Assembly (NCBI RefSeq): GCF_964204645.1
Contig: NC_134031.1
Coordinates: forward strand, 11,262,501 to 11,326,500
From: Tubulanus polymorphus
Taxonomy: Eukaryota; Nemertea; Palaeonemertea; Tubulaniformes; Tubulanidae
Direction: 5' to 3'
DNA length: 64,000 bases
The translations under genes were made by a program, and so were the position numbers. Below the pieces are notes generated by a model. That model saw only the letters and a list, made by a program, of their open reading frames with translations. It made no database searches and had not been told where the DNA came from. Positions 32,788-43,545 of this stretch are shown here, piece after piece; the first letter of the stretch is position 1, and the number at the start of each line of letters is the position of its first letter.

Positions 32788-33585
32788 TCAGACGCGATCT
32801 ACCACACGGATTATCTCCCGACAGACATAGTGCATGGCCGACTTTTTGTAGTGGATCCCCACAAAATCAGAATCCGGGATATCTGGATGGTCGGCCTGTT
32901 GGAACCCGGCAAGGAGGGCGAAGACGTTAACCCGGTTGATGTTGTTTACCCGATTGTGGTCACCACGCCAGCAAGGAGGGACAGGGGTCTGTAGGTGGAA
33001 AAGGGGAACAGAAGGGTGCTTGCCCTTGAGTAGCGCCAAAACTTCCGCAAACTCCTCTGTCGTCCTGCCATAATCGCCGGCATGGTTCATACCATGCGTG
33101 ACCACAATCGCTCTTGCCCTAAAGGACACATGTGGGAGGTACTCCAACAAATCACCGAGTCGTTCACCAGGGTAGCAAATCGGAATCAAACCGCCGCTGG
33201 CCTTTAGCCCCGTAAACATTGAGTCTCCCAGCAACACGATTGGTAAGTCCTCAACTGCCCTCTGTTTCAAGTCTTCAAGTTTCGGCCAGATGTGCGAGGA
33301 GTCGCCACCACATTCGGCCAGGGCGTTCACTAGTTCCTGACTGATGTACTCTAATGCAGCTGTGCTCATCTTCGACCGAAAACGTCGGGTCTTTGTCGTC
33401 CTGAGACCGGTTACTACCGCACCGGTTACCATGCGACCAGGATCCTCCACAAACGACTGTTCTACGGCAGAGTTATAAAGGCTGCCCATCTTGTCTCTCA
33501 ATTCGCTGAGGGTCTTGTCCTGTCTGTGAAGGGTGGAACAGACTTCTTTCGAGACCTGCCGTTTAAGGGTCTGTGTCGCCTCGTG
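32788..33585 (-). CDS. SGNH/GDSL-hydrolase-like ORF with coiled-coil leader
   Basis: The frame is open from about 33585; the first ATG is at 33489. An N-terminal Lys/Glu/Leu-rich part (TLSELRDKMGS) precedes an SGNH-like domain. VLLGDSMFTGL carries the GDS block, then a strand RAIVVTHGMNHAG, then PLFHLQTPVPP, and near the C-terminus DSDFVGIHYKK supplies the Asp/His pair. Family members are esterases or lipases, and such domains also ride in retroelement ORFs. It lies just past the 3' part of gypsy A on the same strand, so it may be element cargo or a fragment of another transposon. I could not tie it to LTRs. Confidence 0.55.
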   Translation of the reverse strand, partial: HEATQTLKRQVSKEVCSTLHRQDKTLSELRDKMGSLYNSAVEQSFVEDPGRMVTGAVVTGLRTTKTRRFRSKMSTAALEYISQELVNALAECGGDSSHIWPKLEDLKQRAVEDLPIVLLGDSMFTGLKASGGLIPICYPGERLGDLLEYLPHVSFRARAIVVTHGMNHAGDYGRTTEEFAEVLALLKGKHPSVPLFHLQTPVPPCWRGDHNRVNNINRVNVFALLAGFQQADHPDIPDSDFVGIHYKKSAMHYVCREIIRVVDRV

Positions 33586-33833
33586 GAGATAACTGGTTTA
33601 ACTCGATACAGTCCATGCTAGAAACGATAAACATGAGTTGGCTGCAACGACAAGACTAGATAGCGGAGAATTTGTTCATTCAGATACCACCCGAATCATG
33701 CAAGGTGGGTGGTCCCAAGCATACCATCAGGAGTTGCAAGGGGTCTGAAATCCTAGTCACCACCAGTTACAAATGATAATAAACTGTCTAATAAAACTAA
33801 GTAATTATATATACAGGGTTATATACAAGGGTA

Positions 33834-34044
<211 letters not shown>

Positions 34045-34052
34045 CCCTTTGA

Positions 34053-35095
34053 TTAAAGGTACCGGCCCATTTCTAACCAGTAGCCTTTCCTCACGTTAAT
34101 CCGGGACCGAACTTCGCGACATTTCTGGAAATTTTGGATCAGTTCTATATCAAAAATATTGTTCTGCTCAATCTTGTCCGAGGCGACTGGAGGTCCTATA
34201 AGTGTGTTTGGATCCATAAAAGGGTCTGAGGCCCTATTTTGGTTGGCTAGCGAAACATCGTTGTTGACTGTACATGAGTTTACGAACCGACTAGGGCGCC
34301 TGATCCCTACTCTGGGCCTGAGGCTTATGTGCCCCTCAGTGTCTGTAATGTTCAAAGGCCCAGGCTTGGAGCGGTTTTGAGTAGGAGGCTCGCGATGGTT
34401 TTGGGTAGGGTTTGTTACAAGAGGTTCTTGAATAACTGCCGTTGTCTCGGGGTGTGACCTTGTCCAGACACAGTCTTCATCTTCCTCCCCCTCGTCGTCA
34501 TTGAGGGTTGGTTGCTCCTCAGGATCGGTCGTTTCAACCGGTTCCTGTCTAGGTTTTTTATGACCTATGGTCACGGTCTCACTAGACAGGAAGCACGGTT
34601 TCATATCATTGAAGTGCACAACCCGCTTTCTCTTCACTGCCCTCGAATCGGCGCCTGGTTCCAGGACAACCCTGTAATTCACCTCCGATAATCTCGGTCA
34701 CGACGTAAGGCCCTTTCCATTTCCGGTTGAACTTAGATGCCTCGTCCTTTTTTCAAGAAATGGCTCATCAGCCACACGCGATCCCCGACCTTGTAACCCC
34801 CGCGTTTTGCGAAACGGTCATAGTCTATTTTCTGACGCCTTTGTGCCATCACTAGTCGATCACGAAAAATGTTGTGTGACTTAGTGAGGCGGTCAGAGAG
34901 GTCCATGCCATACTTAGTCCTTGGTTGGTGATCCTCGGGCAAGCCTACGCTGATGTCGATTGGTAGTGACATTTCCTCGGCGTACATCAAGCAGAACGGC
35001 GTTTCAAGAGTGGAGTGCTGGACGCTTGAACGAAATGCCATCATCTTAGTAGTTCTTAGTAGGTAGTTCTTCGTCCCAGTTTGTTCCACACTCAT
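34053..35095 (-). pseudogene. Gypsy A integrase C-terminal region
   Basis: Two overlapping frames (35095-34733 and 34682-34053). The first has the integrase C-terminal pattern (TLETPFCLMYAEEMSLPIDI, then RQKIDYDRFAKRGGYKVGDR before WLMSHFLKKG). The second is a long charged tail (TTDPEEQPTLNDDEGEEDED) that probably ends near the (TA)n run. One frameshift separates them near 34700. Confidence 0.75.
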
Positions 35096-35681
35096 TGACG
35101 GCTGTAGTCAGCATGGCTTTCAGGGACTTATTGAAATTTTCCACCTGCCCATTGGCCATAGGATGGTAGGCAGTGGTTTTGGTCTTTTCAATAGCCAAGA
35201 TCCTACACATCTCCATGAAAACTTTCGACTTGAAGTTCGCGCCTTTGTACGATTGGATGGATTCAGGGCAGCCGTAACGGGTGACCCACTCGTTCACAAG
35301 GGCACGTGCCACCACGGAGGCCTTTTCCGTGCGAATTGGCCATGCTTCCGGCCACTTAGTGAATGCATCTTGAGCCACTAGAATTTAGACGTTGCCGCGG
35401 CGGGTTCTCGGTAATGGGCCCACGATGTCTATATGTACACGCTGGAAGCATCGCCCTACCGGTGTAGACATCATTGGGGCTTTTGGTAGTTTGGACGGGG
35501 ACTTGCACTCTTGGCAAGTTTTGCAGCCCCGGACAAAATCCCTGACCCTAGCTGAGAGGCCTAATACCCAGAATCTTTCCCTAATTTTGCACTCTGTCTT
35601 TTTGGTACCGAGATGTTTCCCCGCAAATCCCTGATGTACGACTCCTATTGTTCCATCAGTCAGTGAAATGGGTAGTACCAC
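35046..35681 (-). pseudogene. Gypsy A integrase core
   Basis: The zinc-binding part is in 35681-35385 (CKTCQECKSPSKLPKAPMMS with an upstream His pair region), followed by VHIDIVGPLPRTRRG with the first catalytic Asp. The frame 35378-35046 continues with AFTKWPEAWPI, YGCPESIQSYKGANFKSK (the expected second Asp is Tyr in QSYKG), and AYHPMANGQVENFNKSLK with the catalytic Glu. A stop between 35385 and 35378 and the lost Asp mark it as inactive. Confidence 0.82.
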
Positions 35682-35935
35682 TCGACGTCTCGTTGAGGTA
35701 GCCCCCGGAAGTGGTTTAAGCGCAAGAATGCCATCTAAAAGCTCTAGACGCTCAACCAGACTAGGCTCCTCGCTGTTCTACCACACCGTTGTAGCCGTTT
35801 CTTGTCCTTGACCCCCATCTCCAGCCAAGAACTCCCTAATTTCTGATATTTCGGGGTCATTTACTTGCGCCTCGATTATTTTGTTCCTGGACAAGCCAGT
35901 GGAGCGCCCTGTCAAATCGCCCTGATGTTTTGCAG

Positions 35936-36457
35936 TCACCTGGTATATAGATGGACCAGTGTCACCACAAGTTGGGCAGTCCTCTGTCTCTTAGGGATGC
36001 GAGACAGGGCGTCTGCGTTCAAATGTTTGCTTCCAGCTCGATGTTCGATCACGAAATCATATTCCGACTGGCGTTCAAGCCACCGAGCCACTTGGCCCTC
36101 AGGGTTTTTGAAGGTTTGTAGCCACTTGAGTGCTGCGTGGTCTGTGCGAACTCTGAATATCCTGCCTAGTAAATGGTGGCGGAAGTGATCAATCATGTCA
36201 ACCAAGGCCAACATTTCGCGTCTGGTGGCACAATAGTTCTCCTCTCCACCTTTCAGCGTGCGGCTACTGTTCTCTCCAGCGCCCTCCGAGAAATCTGGGA
36301 ATGCCAGGATAGGGGAGCTGGTCGGCTTTTCTTTCAGTCCGTCAAACGCTAGTTGTTGCTTGGATGTCCAGACGAATGGTTCATTTTTCCTCGTAAGGCG
36401 GTGTAGCGGGGCTGTCAAGTCGGCGAAATCCTTGATGAATTGCGAGTAATATGTCAC
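35936..36457 (-). pseudogene. Gypsy A RNase H
   Basis: Begins with the RT/RNase H connection (YYSQFIKDFADLTAPLHRLT, KNEPFVWTSKQQLAFDGLK). The usual first RNase H Asp and strand are rearranged near FPDFSEGAGENS, apparently a small deletion. CATRREMLALVDMIDHFRHH, FRVRTDHAALKWLQTFKNPE and HRAGSKHLNADALSR are canonical. Confidence 0.85.
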
Positions 36458-36740
36458 AAGACCAAGGAAACTTGAGGCGCCGCTGGAAAAGCGAGCATTT
36501 TCTCGGTTTTAGCTTGAGACCGGCTTTCTGGAAGCAACGAAATACCTCTTGTAATCGCGTCAGGTGGGTTGGTAGATCATGACTAAACACCACTACATCA
36601 TCCAGGTAGTTAGCATGTTTTCCATGCAACATCATCCAGTACCATCGCATGACAAACGGCATGACATTCCACTCAAATAGATTGTTTTCAGTTGTGAATG
36701 CGGTCTTATGTTTGTCTCTTACTGATGAACACCCTGCAAG
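36381..36740 (-). pseudogene. Gypsy A reverse transcriptase remnant
   Basis: Only part of RT survives. KTAFTTENNLFEWNVMPF is followed after a short deletion by the catalytic box NYLDDVVVFSHD and the thumb-side KAGLKLKPRKCSLFQ. The fingers and first palm part that should lie between protease and this block are missing, and the conserved stretch between VMPF and YLDD is shortened. Confidence 0.85.
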
Positions 36741-37218
36741 CGCTCGCGCGTTTGGGGCTCTGGCGGACAGGCACCTCGCTGAGGCTTCCGAAGCGGAGCA
36801 CTTTGTTACGGTAATCTATGTTGCAGCCATATTTCTCGAAGAAATCACTTCCGAGTAAGCAGTCTTGTGCCAAATCCTCGCTGACGATCATGGGGACATG
36901 AAATTCTTCAGTTCCAACTCTCAGACATACATCAGCTAATCCACGTAACTCCATTGGCTGACCGGTAGCCGTTGTCACGATTCCTTCGATTGGCCTCAGT
37001 GCAGCGGCTTCACCAGTCGGGCTACTAGAGTCCCATACCGAACCTCTAATGATTGTGCAGGAGGCACCAGTGTCCAGGAGTACCACCGCTTTTGAACGGT
37101 CATTTACTACGGCATCACAGAAAAGGCCCGGGGCGTGGAGCCTCACTGTTCCGATGTTTGTAACTAAGCTCGTCTGGGCTGGTTCTGTTCCTGTTGTTTG
37201 AACCTTGGTGTCGCGCAA
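36706..37218 (-). pseudogene. Gypsy A retropepsin-like protease
   Basis: The aspartic protease active site is VVLLDTGASCTII near residue 48, with the hydrophobic flap region after GIVTTATGQPMELRG and the second signature DCLLGSDFFEKYGCNID. There is no ATG at the start: the frame is open leftward to the gypsy B insertion point, consistent with a gag-pol fusion. It ends by running into the truncated RT in another frame. Confidence 0.85.
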
Positions 37219-37323
37219 CTTGTGACAAGTGTTTTCCGTAGCCGGACTGAGAGCCTCCCTGTTCTCCGAAGGGTCACGTCGAATTTCTTCTATACTTTGG
37301 GTATGTTGTGGTGGTCTTACAGT

Positions 37324-37327
37324 GATG
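37324..37327. other. Target site duplication of gypsy B, left
   Basis: GATG directly before the LTR start TGATATAGGG, repeated at 61617-61620. Four bases is the usual length for this class. Confidence 0.85.
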
Positions 37328-37689
37328 TGATATAGGGTTCCGTAGTGAAATTCCTAGCTCAGAGAATTGACAAGAAATGTGGTTGTTAGTTAATTCAGTT
37401 TATTGAGCCGACCGAGCTGTTGCGAGAGCTAGAACAAGAGAGTCTAGAACAAGAGAGAGAACTGGAGAATGAGTCCACGACAAGCGTATTTATACTCTCA
37501 GATGGCCACGTCAATTGAACAATGACCATCTGGATTACTTGATGATCACGAAGGCCACGTTGGCAAAACAATGACCATCTGGATTAATCACGAAGGCCAT
37601 TTTTTACTAATGTAGAGTTTCAAATATGTGCTCAAATTTCCGGAGCATATGTTTCACTGTAAGCTATCTAGCTCATCTTCTATATATCA
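37328..37689 (-). repeat. Gypsy B 3' LTR
   Basis: 362 bp, TGATATAGGGTTCC to CTATATATCA on the plus strand, nearly identical to 61243-61616. The length difference comes from copy number of a GAGTCTAGAACAAGA unit and small indels. The repeat is on the 3' side of the minus-strand element. Confidence 0.92.
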
Positions 37690-37706
37690 GTTGCCCCTCC
37701 TTCCGG
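37690..37706 (-). other. Polypurine tract of gypsy B
   Basis: The plus strand reads GTTGCCCCTCCTTCCGG, which is CCGGAAGGAGGGGCAAC on the element strand immediately before the 3' LTR. Confidence 0.75.
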
Positions 37707-38077
37707 TGACTCGACCTCGTGGCATAAAAAATATTATAATTCTATATGACAAATACGGCACGATTGATTAACGGCAAGTCAACACAAAACTAAGATAGTA
37801 GCATACTCATCGAACAAATACTGATAGTTAATGTTGAAGGTTGCTAGAGCCTGCGAGGAATCGAACCTCACCGCTGTAAGACTTATCGTCCCAACGGTTG
37901 CCAGATCCAGGGACATAGCCAAACAAAATATACAGGTTGCCGAAAGATGCATAACACTACATTTAAAACCTATTTCCGTTGTGTGCCACCAATCGCTGCC
38001 ATAAAAATTCATTGTAAGTAAAATGAAACTTCGTAAAATTAATACATTACTACTTACTTCAACTCTGAATACAACCT
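37707..38077. other. Gypsy B 3' noncoding part up to Polinton E2
   Basis: About 370 bp between the Polinton insertion and the 3' LTR. No coding similarity. A stretch resembling a tRNA T-arm (GGTTCGATTCC on the minus strand near 37880) lacks a paired acceptor stem. Confidence 0.6.
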
Positions 38078-38216
38078 GGGCTCATAAAAAATGAAAAATA
38101 TGAAAATAATAACAATTTCTATTTGAATTAGTAGCGAAACTCATATAAAATGAAAAATAATTCTCGCACACTCGAATTTATTTTTCATTTTTTTTCATTT
38201 TTTACTCACTAGCCCT
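38078..38216. repeat. Palindromic terminus of E2, left (partly deleted)
   Basis: The outer arm reads AAAATGAAAAATATGAAAAT and onward; the inner arm retains TTTTTCATTTTTTACTCACT but has lost the middle, leaving 139 bp. Loop around TTCTCGCACACTCGAA. Confidence 0.75.
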
Positions 38217-38447
38217 TTCAACCTTTGATATGAAACAAGATATTCCCTATTACTCTTAAAATATTCATATATATGAATAAAATATAAATGAATAACTTCT
38301 AAAATCAATTTTAATAAAAAATTTAGTATTAAAATGGAAGCAAATAAGTACTACTGTCCAACATGTAATATCAATATAGATAAATCCCAAAAAGCAAGAC
38401 ACAATAAAACTAAAACACATTTAGAGAATAAATTGAAACTAGAATAT
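38078..38447 (+). repeat. Left terminal inverted repeat of E2
   Basis: About 370 bp, matching 54759-55182 in reverse complement. It is shorter because part of the inner palindrome arm is deleted. It ends at AGAATAT within polymerase codon 38, exactly where the E1 repeat ends. Confidence 0.9.
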
Positions 38448-41400
38448 GAAGATGATATATTAGAAACTAAATTAGATGAATTAAAGAATGAAAAAGAAAC
38501 ATACAAATGTGATACATGTAATCTATCATTCAGTGATAAAAGATATTATAAAGAACATTTAAAATCTAAAAGTCATATTAGAAATAAGAATTATGATATT
38601 TTAGGTGAAGATTATTTTGATGAAGATAATGATAAGAAACAGAAGACAATTAAAAGCATAACAAATAAATTAAACAATAAAAGACCATACATGGAAGATG
38701 TAAGAAAATATATTAATTTATTGGATAATAAAAAAGATATAGAGATAACCGAAGCATTTAAAAGTGATATTGGCCCAGCAGCTATCGAGTTTAAATTTCA
38801 TAAAGGAAAAACATTAGAAGAAAATAAAAAACATTTAGAAAATATGAAAGAAATAATAAAAATAATTACTGATGTTGAATATCCTAAAATAAGTATATCA
38901 GTTAAAGTAAAGTTTATAAAATCTGAAGATAAACCAATATATAATATAAATTCTCATTTACAACATATTATATATAAACAACATATAGATGATAAATTAG
39001 ATAAATGTTATAATGAAGTAAAAACTAAAATAGAAGAGAAATATTTTGAAGGTTCTGGTTTAATATTTGATGAAATAATATTTATGACTTTACATGTTTA
39101 TAACACAAAATATAATAAGTTAACTAAATCAAAACCAATTGATGAAAATAATGTATCATATTATAAAGAACCAGATATTGAAGCATCGAGTTATATTAAA
39201 CTACCATTTAAAACTAATGCTGTAATAAATGTACAAAATGAAGATGATAAATGTTTTCTATGGGCTATAATAAGTTGCTTACATCCAACAGAAGATATTA
39301 CACATAGTTTTAGATTAACTCATTATAAACAATTTGAAAATAATTATAAGATAGATAAGTATCCTGTTAGAATTAAAAATATTCCAAAAATAGAAAGAGA
39401 TAATAATATAAAGATAAATGTATTCGATTTAATCAAATTACCAAAAACAAAAGGTAATAATATTAAACATTATACATTAGAACCTTTATACCTATCAAAA
39501 GATTATGATTCAAACGATGTTATAGATATACTATATTATGAGAATCATTACATGTGGATTAAAAGAATTGATTTATTTTTTAAATCAGAAAATGATTTTG
39601 ATAATAAAATATATCTTTGTAGAAAATGTTTACATAGATTCAGTAATGAAAGTACATTATTAAATCATAAACAATTATGTGAAAATCATGATTATTGTAA
39701 ATTAGGTTTACCAAATGAAAAGGATAAAATATTAGAATTCAAAAAATATGATTACAAAAATAAAGTACCATTTGTAATATATGGAGATTTTGAATCATTA
39801 AATAAAGAATTAACTGATCAAGATAGAAAAGAAATATATTATAAAAGAAAGAAATTAAATTCTAATGAAAATGATTTTTCAGATGAACCACCAAAAACAA
39901 ATACTATTAAAAAGATTCATCAATCAGCTGCTGCTTTCGGGTTACATATAAAATCTGATTATCCAGAACTAATCAAAAGTGAATATTATGATTATAGAAA
40001 TGAAAATGTTATCAATCATTTTTGTGACTTATCAATTGAATATGAAATAAGATTTAGTAAATTATTGAATACAAATATAGAAATTATAATGACAGAAGAA
40101 GATAAAGAAGAATTTGCGTTTGCAGATAAATGTTATTATTGTGAAAAGATATTTAATTATAAAGATAAAAAAGTAAGAGACCATGATCATTTGAACGGAA
40201 AGTTTAGAGGCGCTGCGCATGAGAATTGCAATTTGCAAGCTAAGAAAATTAATTTTGTACCAGTTATATTTCATAATCTATCAGGATATGATGCACATTT
40301 ATTCATCAAACAGTTATGCCATAAAATAGAAGAAATTAATAATGAAATAGATAGATTAAATTCAAATAGATCAAAAGATAAAATACCAACTCATAAATTT
40401 AGAATGTTAGCTAAAACATCTGAGAATTATATATCATTCCAATTTGGGTGTTTAAGATTTATAGATTCATATAGATTTTTAAATAGTTCATTAGATAACT
40501 TATCAAAATCATTAGTTGATGATGAATTAAAAATATTAAAACAACACTATCCAAATAATGATGATTTTAAATTAATGAGATATAAAGGAGCAATTCCATA
40601 TTATTTCTATAAAAATCATAATGATTTTAACATAACTGAATTATTGAAAGAACAATTCTATGATGAATTAAAAAATGAATATGTTAAAGATGAAGTCTAT
40701 AACAGAACATTGAATATTTGGAATCATTTTAAAATAACAAATCATGGGCAATTAATAGATATATATTTAAAATCAGATGTATTATTATTAACCGATATAT
40801 TCGAAAGGTTTAGAGATGTTAACCTAAAATATTTTAATATTGATCCATGTCATTGTTATTCATCACCAGGATTAACATGGGATTGTGGTTTAAAATTTAC
40901 AGATATAAAAATGGATTTGTTAACAAATATAGATCAATTACTATTATTTGAAAAATCTATAAGAGGAGGAGTTTCAGGTGTATTAGGTGATAGATATTTC
41001 AATGTAAATGATAACCCTGGATATAAGTTATTATATATAGATGCAAATAGTTTGTATGGTTGGGCAATGATGGAACCACAACCTTATGGAGTATTTGAAT
41101 TAACTGAAGTTTTACAGAATGAAAATAATGATAAATTTGATTGGAAGAAAAGAATTCTAGATATTGCAGATGATTCAGGTACTGGTTACTTCTTTGTTGT
41201 AGATTTAGAATATCCTGAAGATAAAAAATTTAAATCTAGAAATCTAGCTTACTGCCCCGAACATAAAACTGTAACTCATGAAGAATTATCAAATTACCAA
41301 AAAAGAATTAAACCCGAAAATCTTATTCATACAGAAAAGTTAATGGTAACTCAAGAAGATAAATATAATTATGTAGTACATTATAGAATGTTAAAGTTTT

Positions 41401-42374
41401 ATCTAAAACAAGGAATGGTTCTAAAAAAAGTACATAGATATATTTCATTTAGTCAATCTAAGTGGTTAGAAAAATATATAGATTTTAACACCAAACAGAG
41501 AACTGAAGCTAAAACTGATTTCGAAAAAGATTTCTTCAAGTTAATGAACAATGCATTCTATGGTAAGACTTGTGAAAATATTAGAAATAGAAATGATATT
41601 GAGTTAGTTAGTAATGGTAAAAGAATTAGACATTTACAATCATATCCTAAGTTCATTGGTAACAGAATATTTGATGAAAATTTAGCCGCAGTTAAAATGA
41701 GAAGAACATCAATGAAATTTAATAAACCAGTCTATGTTGGCGCTTCAGTTTTAGAAATATCAAAATTACTAATGTATGAATTTTATTATAACATATTACA
41801 ACCACTTTTTGGAGAAAAACATATAGAAATCTTATATTTTGATACCGATTCTTACATATTAAAGATAAAAACTGATAACATAACAGATGATTTAAAAACA
41901 TTAAAACATCATTTCGATTTTAGTAACTATCCTAAAGATCATGAACTGTTTAGCAATGATAATAAAAAAGTTCCAGGGAAGTTTAAGGATGAATTAGGTG
42001 GTGAAGAAATGATAGAGTTCATAGGTATTAGATCTAAAATGTATTCATATAAAACTAAAGAACATGAAGCTAAAAAGTTAAAAGGAATAACCAAAAGTGT
42101 AGTAGAAAAGAATATTCATTTCAAAGATTACATCAATTGTATATTCAATGAAGAAGTTAGAAAACATAAGATGAGATGTTTAAGATCTGAAGATCATGAA
42201 ATGTTTATTGAAGAAATTGAAAAGATAAGTCTAAACCCATTTGATGATAAAAGATATATTTTAGATGATGGAATTCATACAGTTGCTTATGGTTGTAATT
42301 TAGATGAATACTTAAAATTTAAAAGAGAAGAAACAAAAGAGAACGAGATAATGAAAAGAATTCTAACTTGTTAA
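38334..42374 (+). CDS. polB: Protein-primed DNA polymerase B, intact E2 copy
   Basis: A complete 1346-aa polymerase. Fingers: CPTC...H at residues 8-30, CDTC...H at about 62-82, CRKC...H at about 425-447. The N-terminal Polinton domain includes DDKCFLWAIISCLHP near residue 303. Exonuclease I GDFES is near 483. A Cys/His cluster with DHDHLNGKFRGAAHENCN lies near 615, FHNLSGYDAHLF follows as exonuclease II, and KSDVLLLTDIFERF as III. Polymerase motif A DANSLYGWAM is near 902, B NNAFYGKT near 1071 and C YFDTDSY near 1167. In the family it replicates the linear element from a protein primer at the ends. The first 38 codons lie in the terminal repeat. No HNH cassette is present at its 3' end, unlike E1. 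Confidence 0.97.
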   Translation: MEANKYYCPTCNINIDKSQKARHNKTKTHLENKLKLEYEDDILETKLDELKNEKETYKCDTCNLSFSDKRYYKEHLKSKSHIRNKNYDILGEDYFDEDNDKKQKTIKSITNKLNNKRPYMEDVRKYINLLDNKKDIEITEAFKSDIGPAAIEFKFHKGKTLEENKKHLENMKEIIKIITDVEYPKISISVKVKFIKSEDKPIYNINSHLQHIIYKQHIDDKLDKCYNEVKTKIEEKYFEGSGLIFDEIIFMTLHVYNTKYNKLTKSKPIDENNVSYYKEPDIEASSYIKLPFKTNAVINVQNEDDKCFLWAIISCLHPTEDITHSFRLTHYKQFENNYKIDKYPVRIKNIPKIERDNNIKINVFDLIKLPKTKGNNIKHYTLEPLYLSKDYDSNDVIDILYYENHYMWIKRIDLFFKSENDFDNKIYLCRKCLHRFSNESTLLNHKQLCENHDYCKLGLPNEKDKILEFKKYDYKNKVPFVIYGDFESLNKELTDQDRKEIYYKRKKLNSNENDFSDEPPKTNTIKKIHQSAAAFGLHIKSDYPELIKSEYYDYRNENVINHFCDLSIEYEIRFSKLLNTNIEIIMTEEDKEEFAFADKCYYCEKIFNYKDKKVRDHDHLNGKFRGAAHENCNLQAKKINFVPVIFHNLSGYDAHLFIKQLCHKIEEINNEIDRLNSNRSKDKIPTHKFRMLAKTSENYISFQFGCLRFIDSYRFLNSSLDNLSKSLVDDELKILKQHYPNNDDFKLMRYKGAIPYYFYKNHNDFNITELLKEQFYDELKNEYVKDEVYNRTLNIWNHFKITNHGQLIDIYLKSDVLLLTDIFERFRDVNLKYFNIDPCHCYSSPGLTWDCGLKFTDIKMDLLTNIDQLLLFEKSIRGGVSGVLGDRYFNVNDNPGYKLLYIDANSLYGWAMMEPQPYGVFELTEVLQNENNDKFDWKKRILDIADDSGTGYFFVVDLEYPEDKKFKSRNLAYCPEHKTVTHEELSNYQKRIKPENLIHTEKLMVTQEDKYNYVVHYRMLKFYLKQGMVLKKVHRYISFSQSKWLEKYIDFNTKQRTEAKTDFEKDFFKLMNNAFYGKTCENIRNRNDIELVSNGKRIRHLQSYPKFIGNRIFDENLAAVKMRRTSMKFNKPVYVGASVLEISKLLMYEFYYNILQPLFGEKHIEILYFDTDSYILKIKTDNITDDLKTLKHHFDFSNYPKDHELFSNDNKKVPGKFKDELGGEEMIEFIGIRSKMYSYKTKEHEAKKLKGITKSVVEKNIHFKDYINCIFNEEVRKHKMRCLRSEDHEMFIEEIEKISLNPFDDKRYILDDGIHTVAYGCNLDEYLKFKREETKENEIMKRILTC

Positions 42375-42403
42375 TCAAATTTTAATAAAAATATGTATTA
42401 TAA

Positions 42404-42757
42404 ATGGAGAGTAAACAAGCAAACAGTGAGAACAACAAATTATTTCTAGATAGAATAAAAGATATAACAAATGTAAAATCTGTATATTATAAATTCAAAA
42501 AGTTAACAGAATTAATAATCCATAAGAAATATCTAATTACAAATATTGATACAGTTACTAACAAATATGGAGATAAATTAGTTATACACTTAGAATATGA
42601 AGGATTAAAAGGAAATACATATAAATTCAGAACATATTTACCAGATAGATTTCATAGATTATCAAGTGAAGATCTAGAAGAATTATGTTCTGGAGATTTC
42701 AATTTCGTATACAAAGGTAAGAATGAAAAAGGGCACCATGAAATAGATTTCGAATAA
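42404..42757 (+). CDS. OB-fold-like conserved Polinton protein
   Basis: An intact 117-aa protein. A helical N-terminus precedes a strand-rich core: LIIHKKYLITNIDTVTNKYG, then DKLVIHLEYEGLKGNTYKF, TYLPDRFHRLSSEDLEELC and a final FNFVYKGKNE strand. The KYG turn followed by VHLEY and LP.RF is a pattern I associate with a small, widespread Polinton protein. An OB-like fold and single-stranded DNA binding are plausible for a gene next to polB but are inference. It starts 29 bp after polB in TATTATAAATGG. Confidence 0.65.
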   Translation: MESKQANSENNKLFLDRIKDITNVKSVYYKFKKLTELIIHKKYLITNIDTVTNKYGDKLVIHLEYEGLKGNTYKFRTYLPDRFHRLSSEDLEELCSGDFNFVYKGKNEKGHHEIDFE

Positions 42758-42774
42758 GAAAATATGTAAAATAA

Positions 42775-43529
42775 ATGGTAGAATTAAAAGAATACAGAAT
42801 ATTTGTTGATTCTAGAAGGCTTACAAATTATAAATCTCATAATTTACTAGTACAATTAGATAGAGAATTCAAGAATTGTGTTGATTTAAAATTAGTTAAT
42901 ATAAGTTTATGTAATTCTTTTTATAATATATCAGATAAAACTTTTGAACATAGAGGGTTTATGATTTATATGAGAAATAAAGATAAATGGTTTCATATAT
43001 TTTTAAAACCAGGATTATATAATTTAGAATCATTAGCGCAGGAAATTAATGGAAGAGCTCGGTTGAAAATCAGGGGCACTTCTGTATTTGAAATTAAATT
43101 TAATAAAATTGATAGTACTAATAAAATTAGAATAAAGATATCTAATGAACAACATAAATTTATGGTAAACAAACCACTGGCTAAAATGTTAGGAATTAAA
43201 CCGCTTACAGTTACTGGAAACGCAGAAGGCAGCTCAAATATAATACCTTTTACACACTTTTATATTTATTGCAATTTAATCGAGCCTACAAAAACTTTCG
43301 AAGCAACTAAAGAAACAATTTGTAGTTCTAGTATACTAAATATTTTACCGCTAAAAATGTTAAACAATTTGGAACTCAAATAAATTATAATTTAACAGAA
43401 TGTGATTTTAAACCTTGCATTCCTAAATTTAATAATTTTAAATTAGAAATAAGAAATCATAATGGATACTTAATTGATTTAAATAACTTTCCTGTGATAT
43501 ATGAATTAGTTATAAGATGTAGAGAGTAA
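42775..43529 (+). pseudogene. Penton-like minor capsid protein candidate, E2 copy, frameshifted
   Basis: Matches the E1 frame at 14219-14974. It reads through the site where E1 has its nonsense codon, but one base is missing in the A-run near 43362 (CTAAAAATG against CTGAAAAATG), so translation ends at 43383 after 202 codons. The last 48 codons follow in another frame to TAA at 43527-43529. E1 and E2 thus have independent single lesions in this gene. Confidence 0.6.
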
Positions 43530-43545
43530 TTTTTTTGATATATAA

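Noticed and set aside
35163-36188. Plus-strand frames across gypsy A
   Set aside because: Antisense shadows of the integrase and RNase H on the minus strand.
37840-37925. tRNA-like stretch on the minus strand with GGTTCGATTCC
   Set aside because: The T-arm folds, but no matching acceptor stem or proper anticodon arm could be laid out at the right distances.
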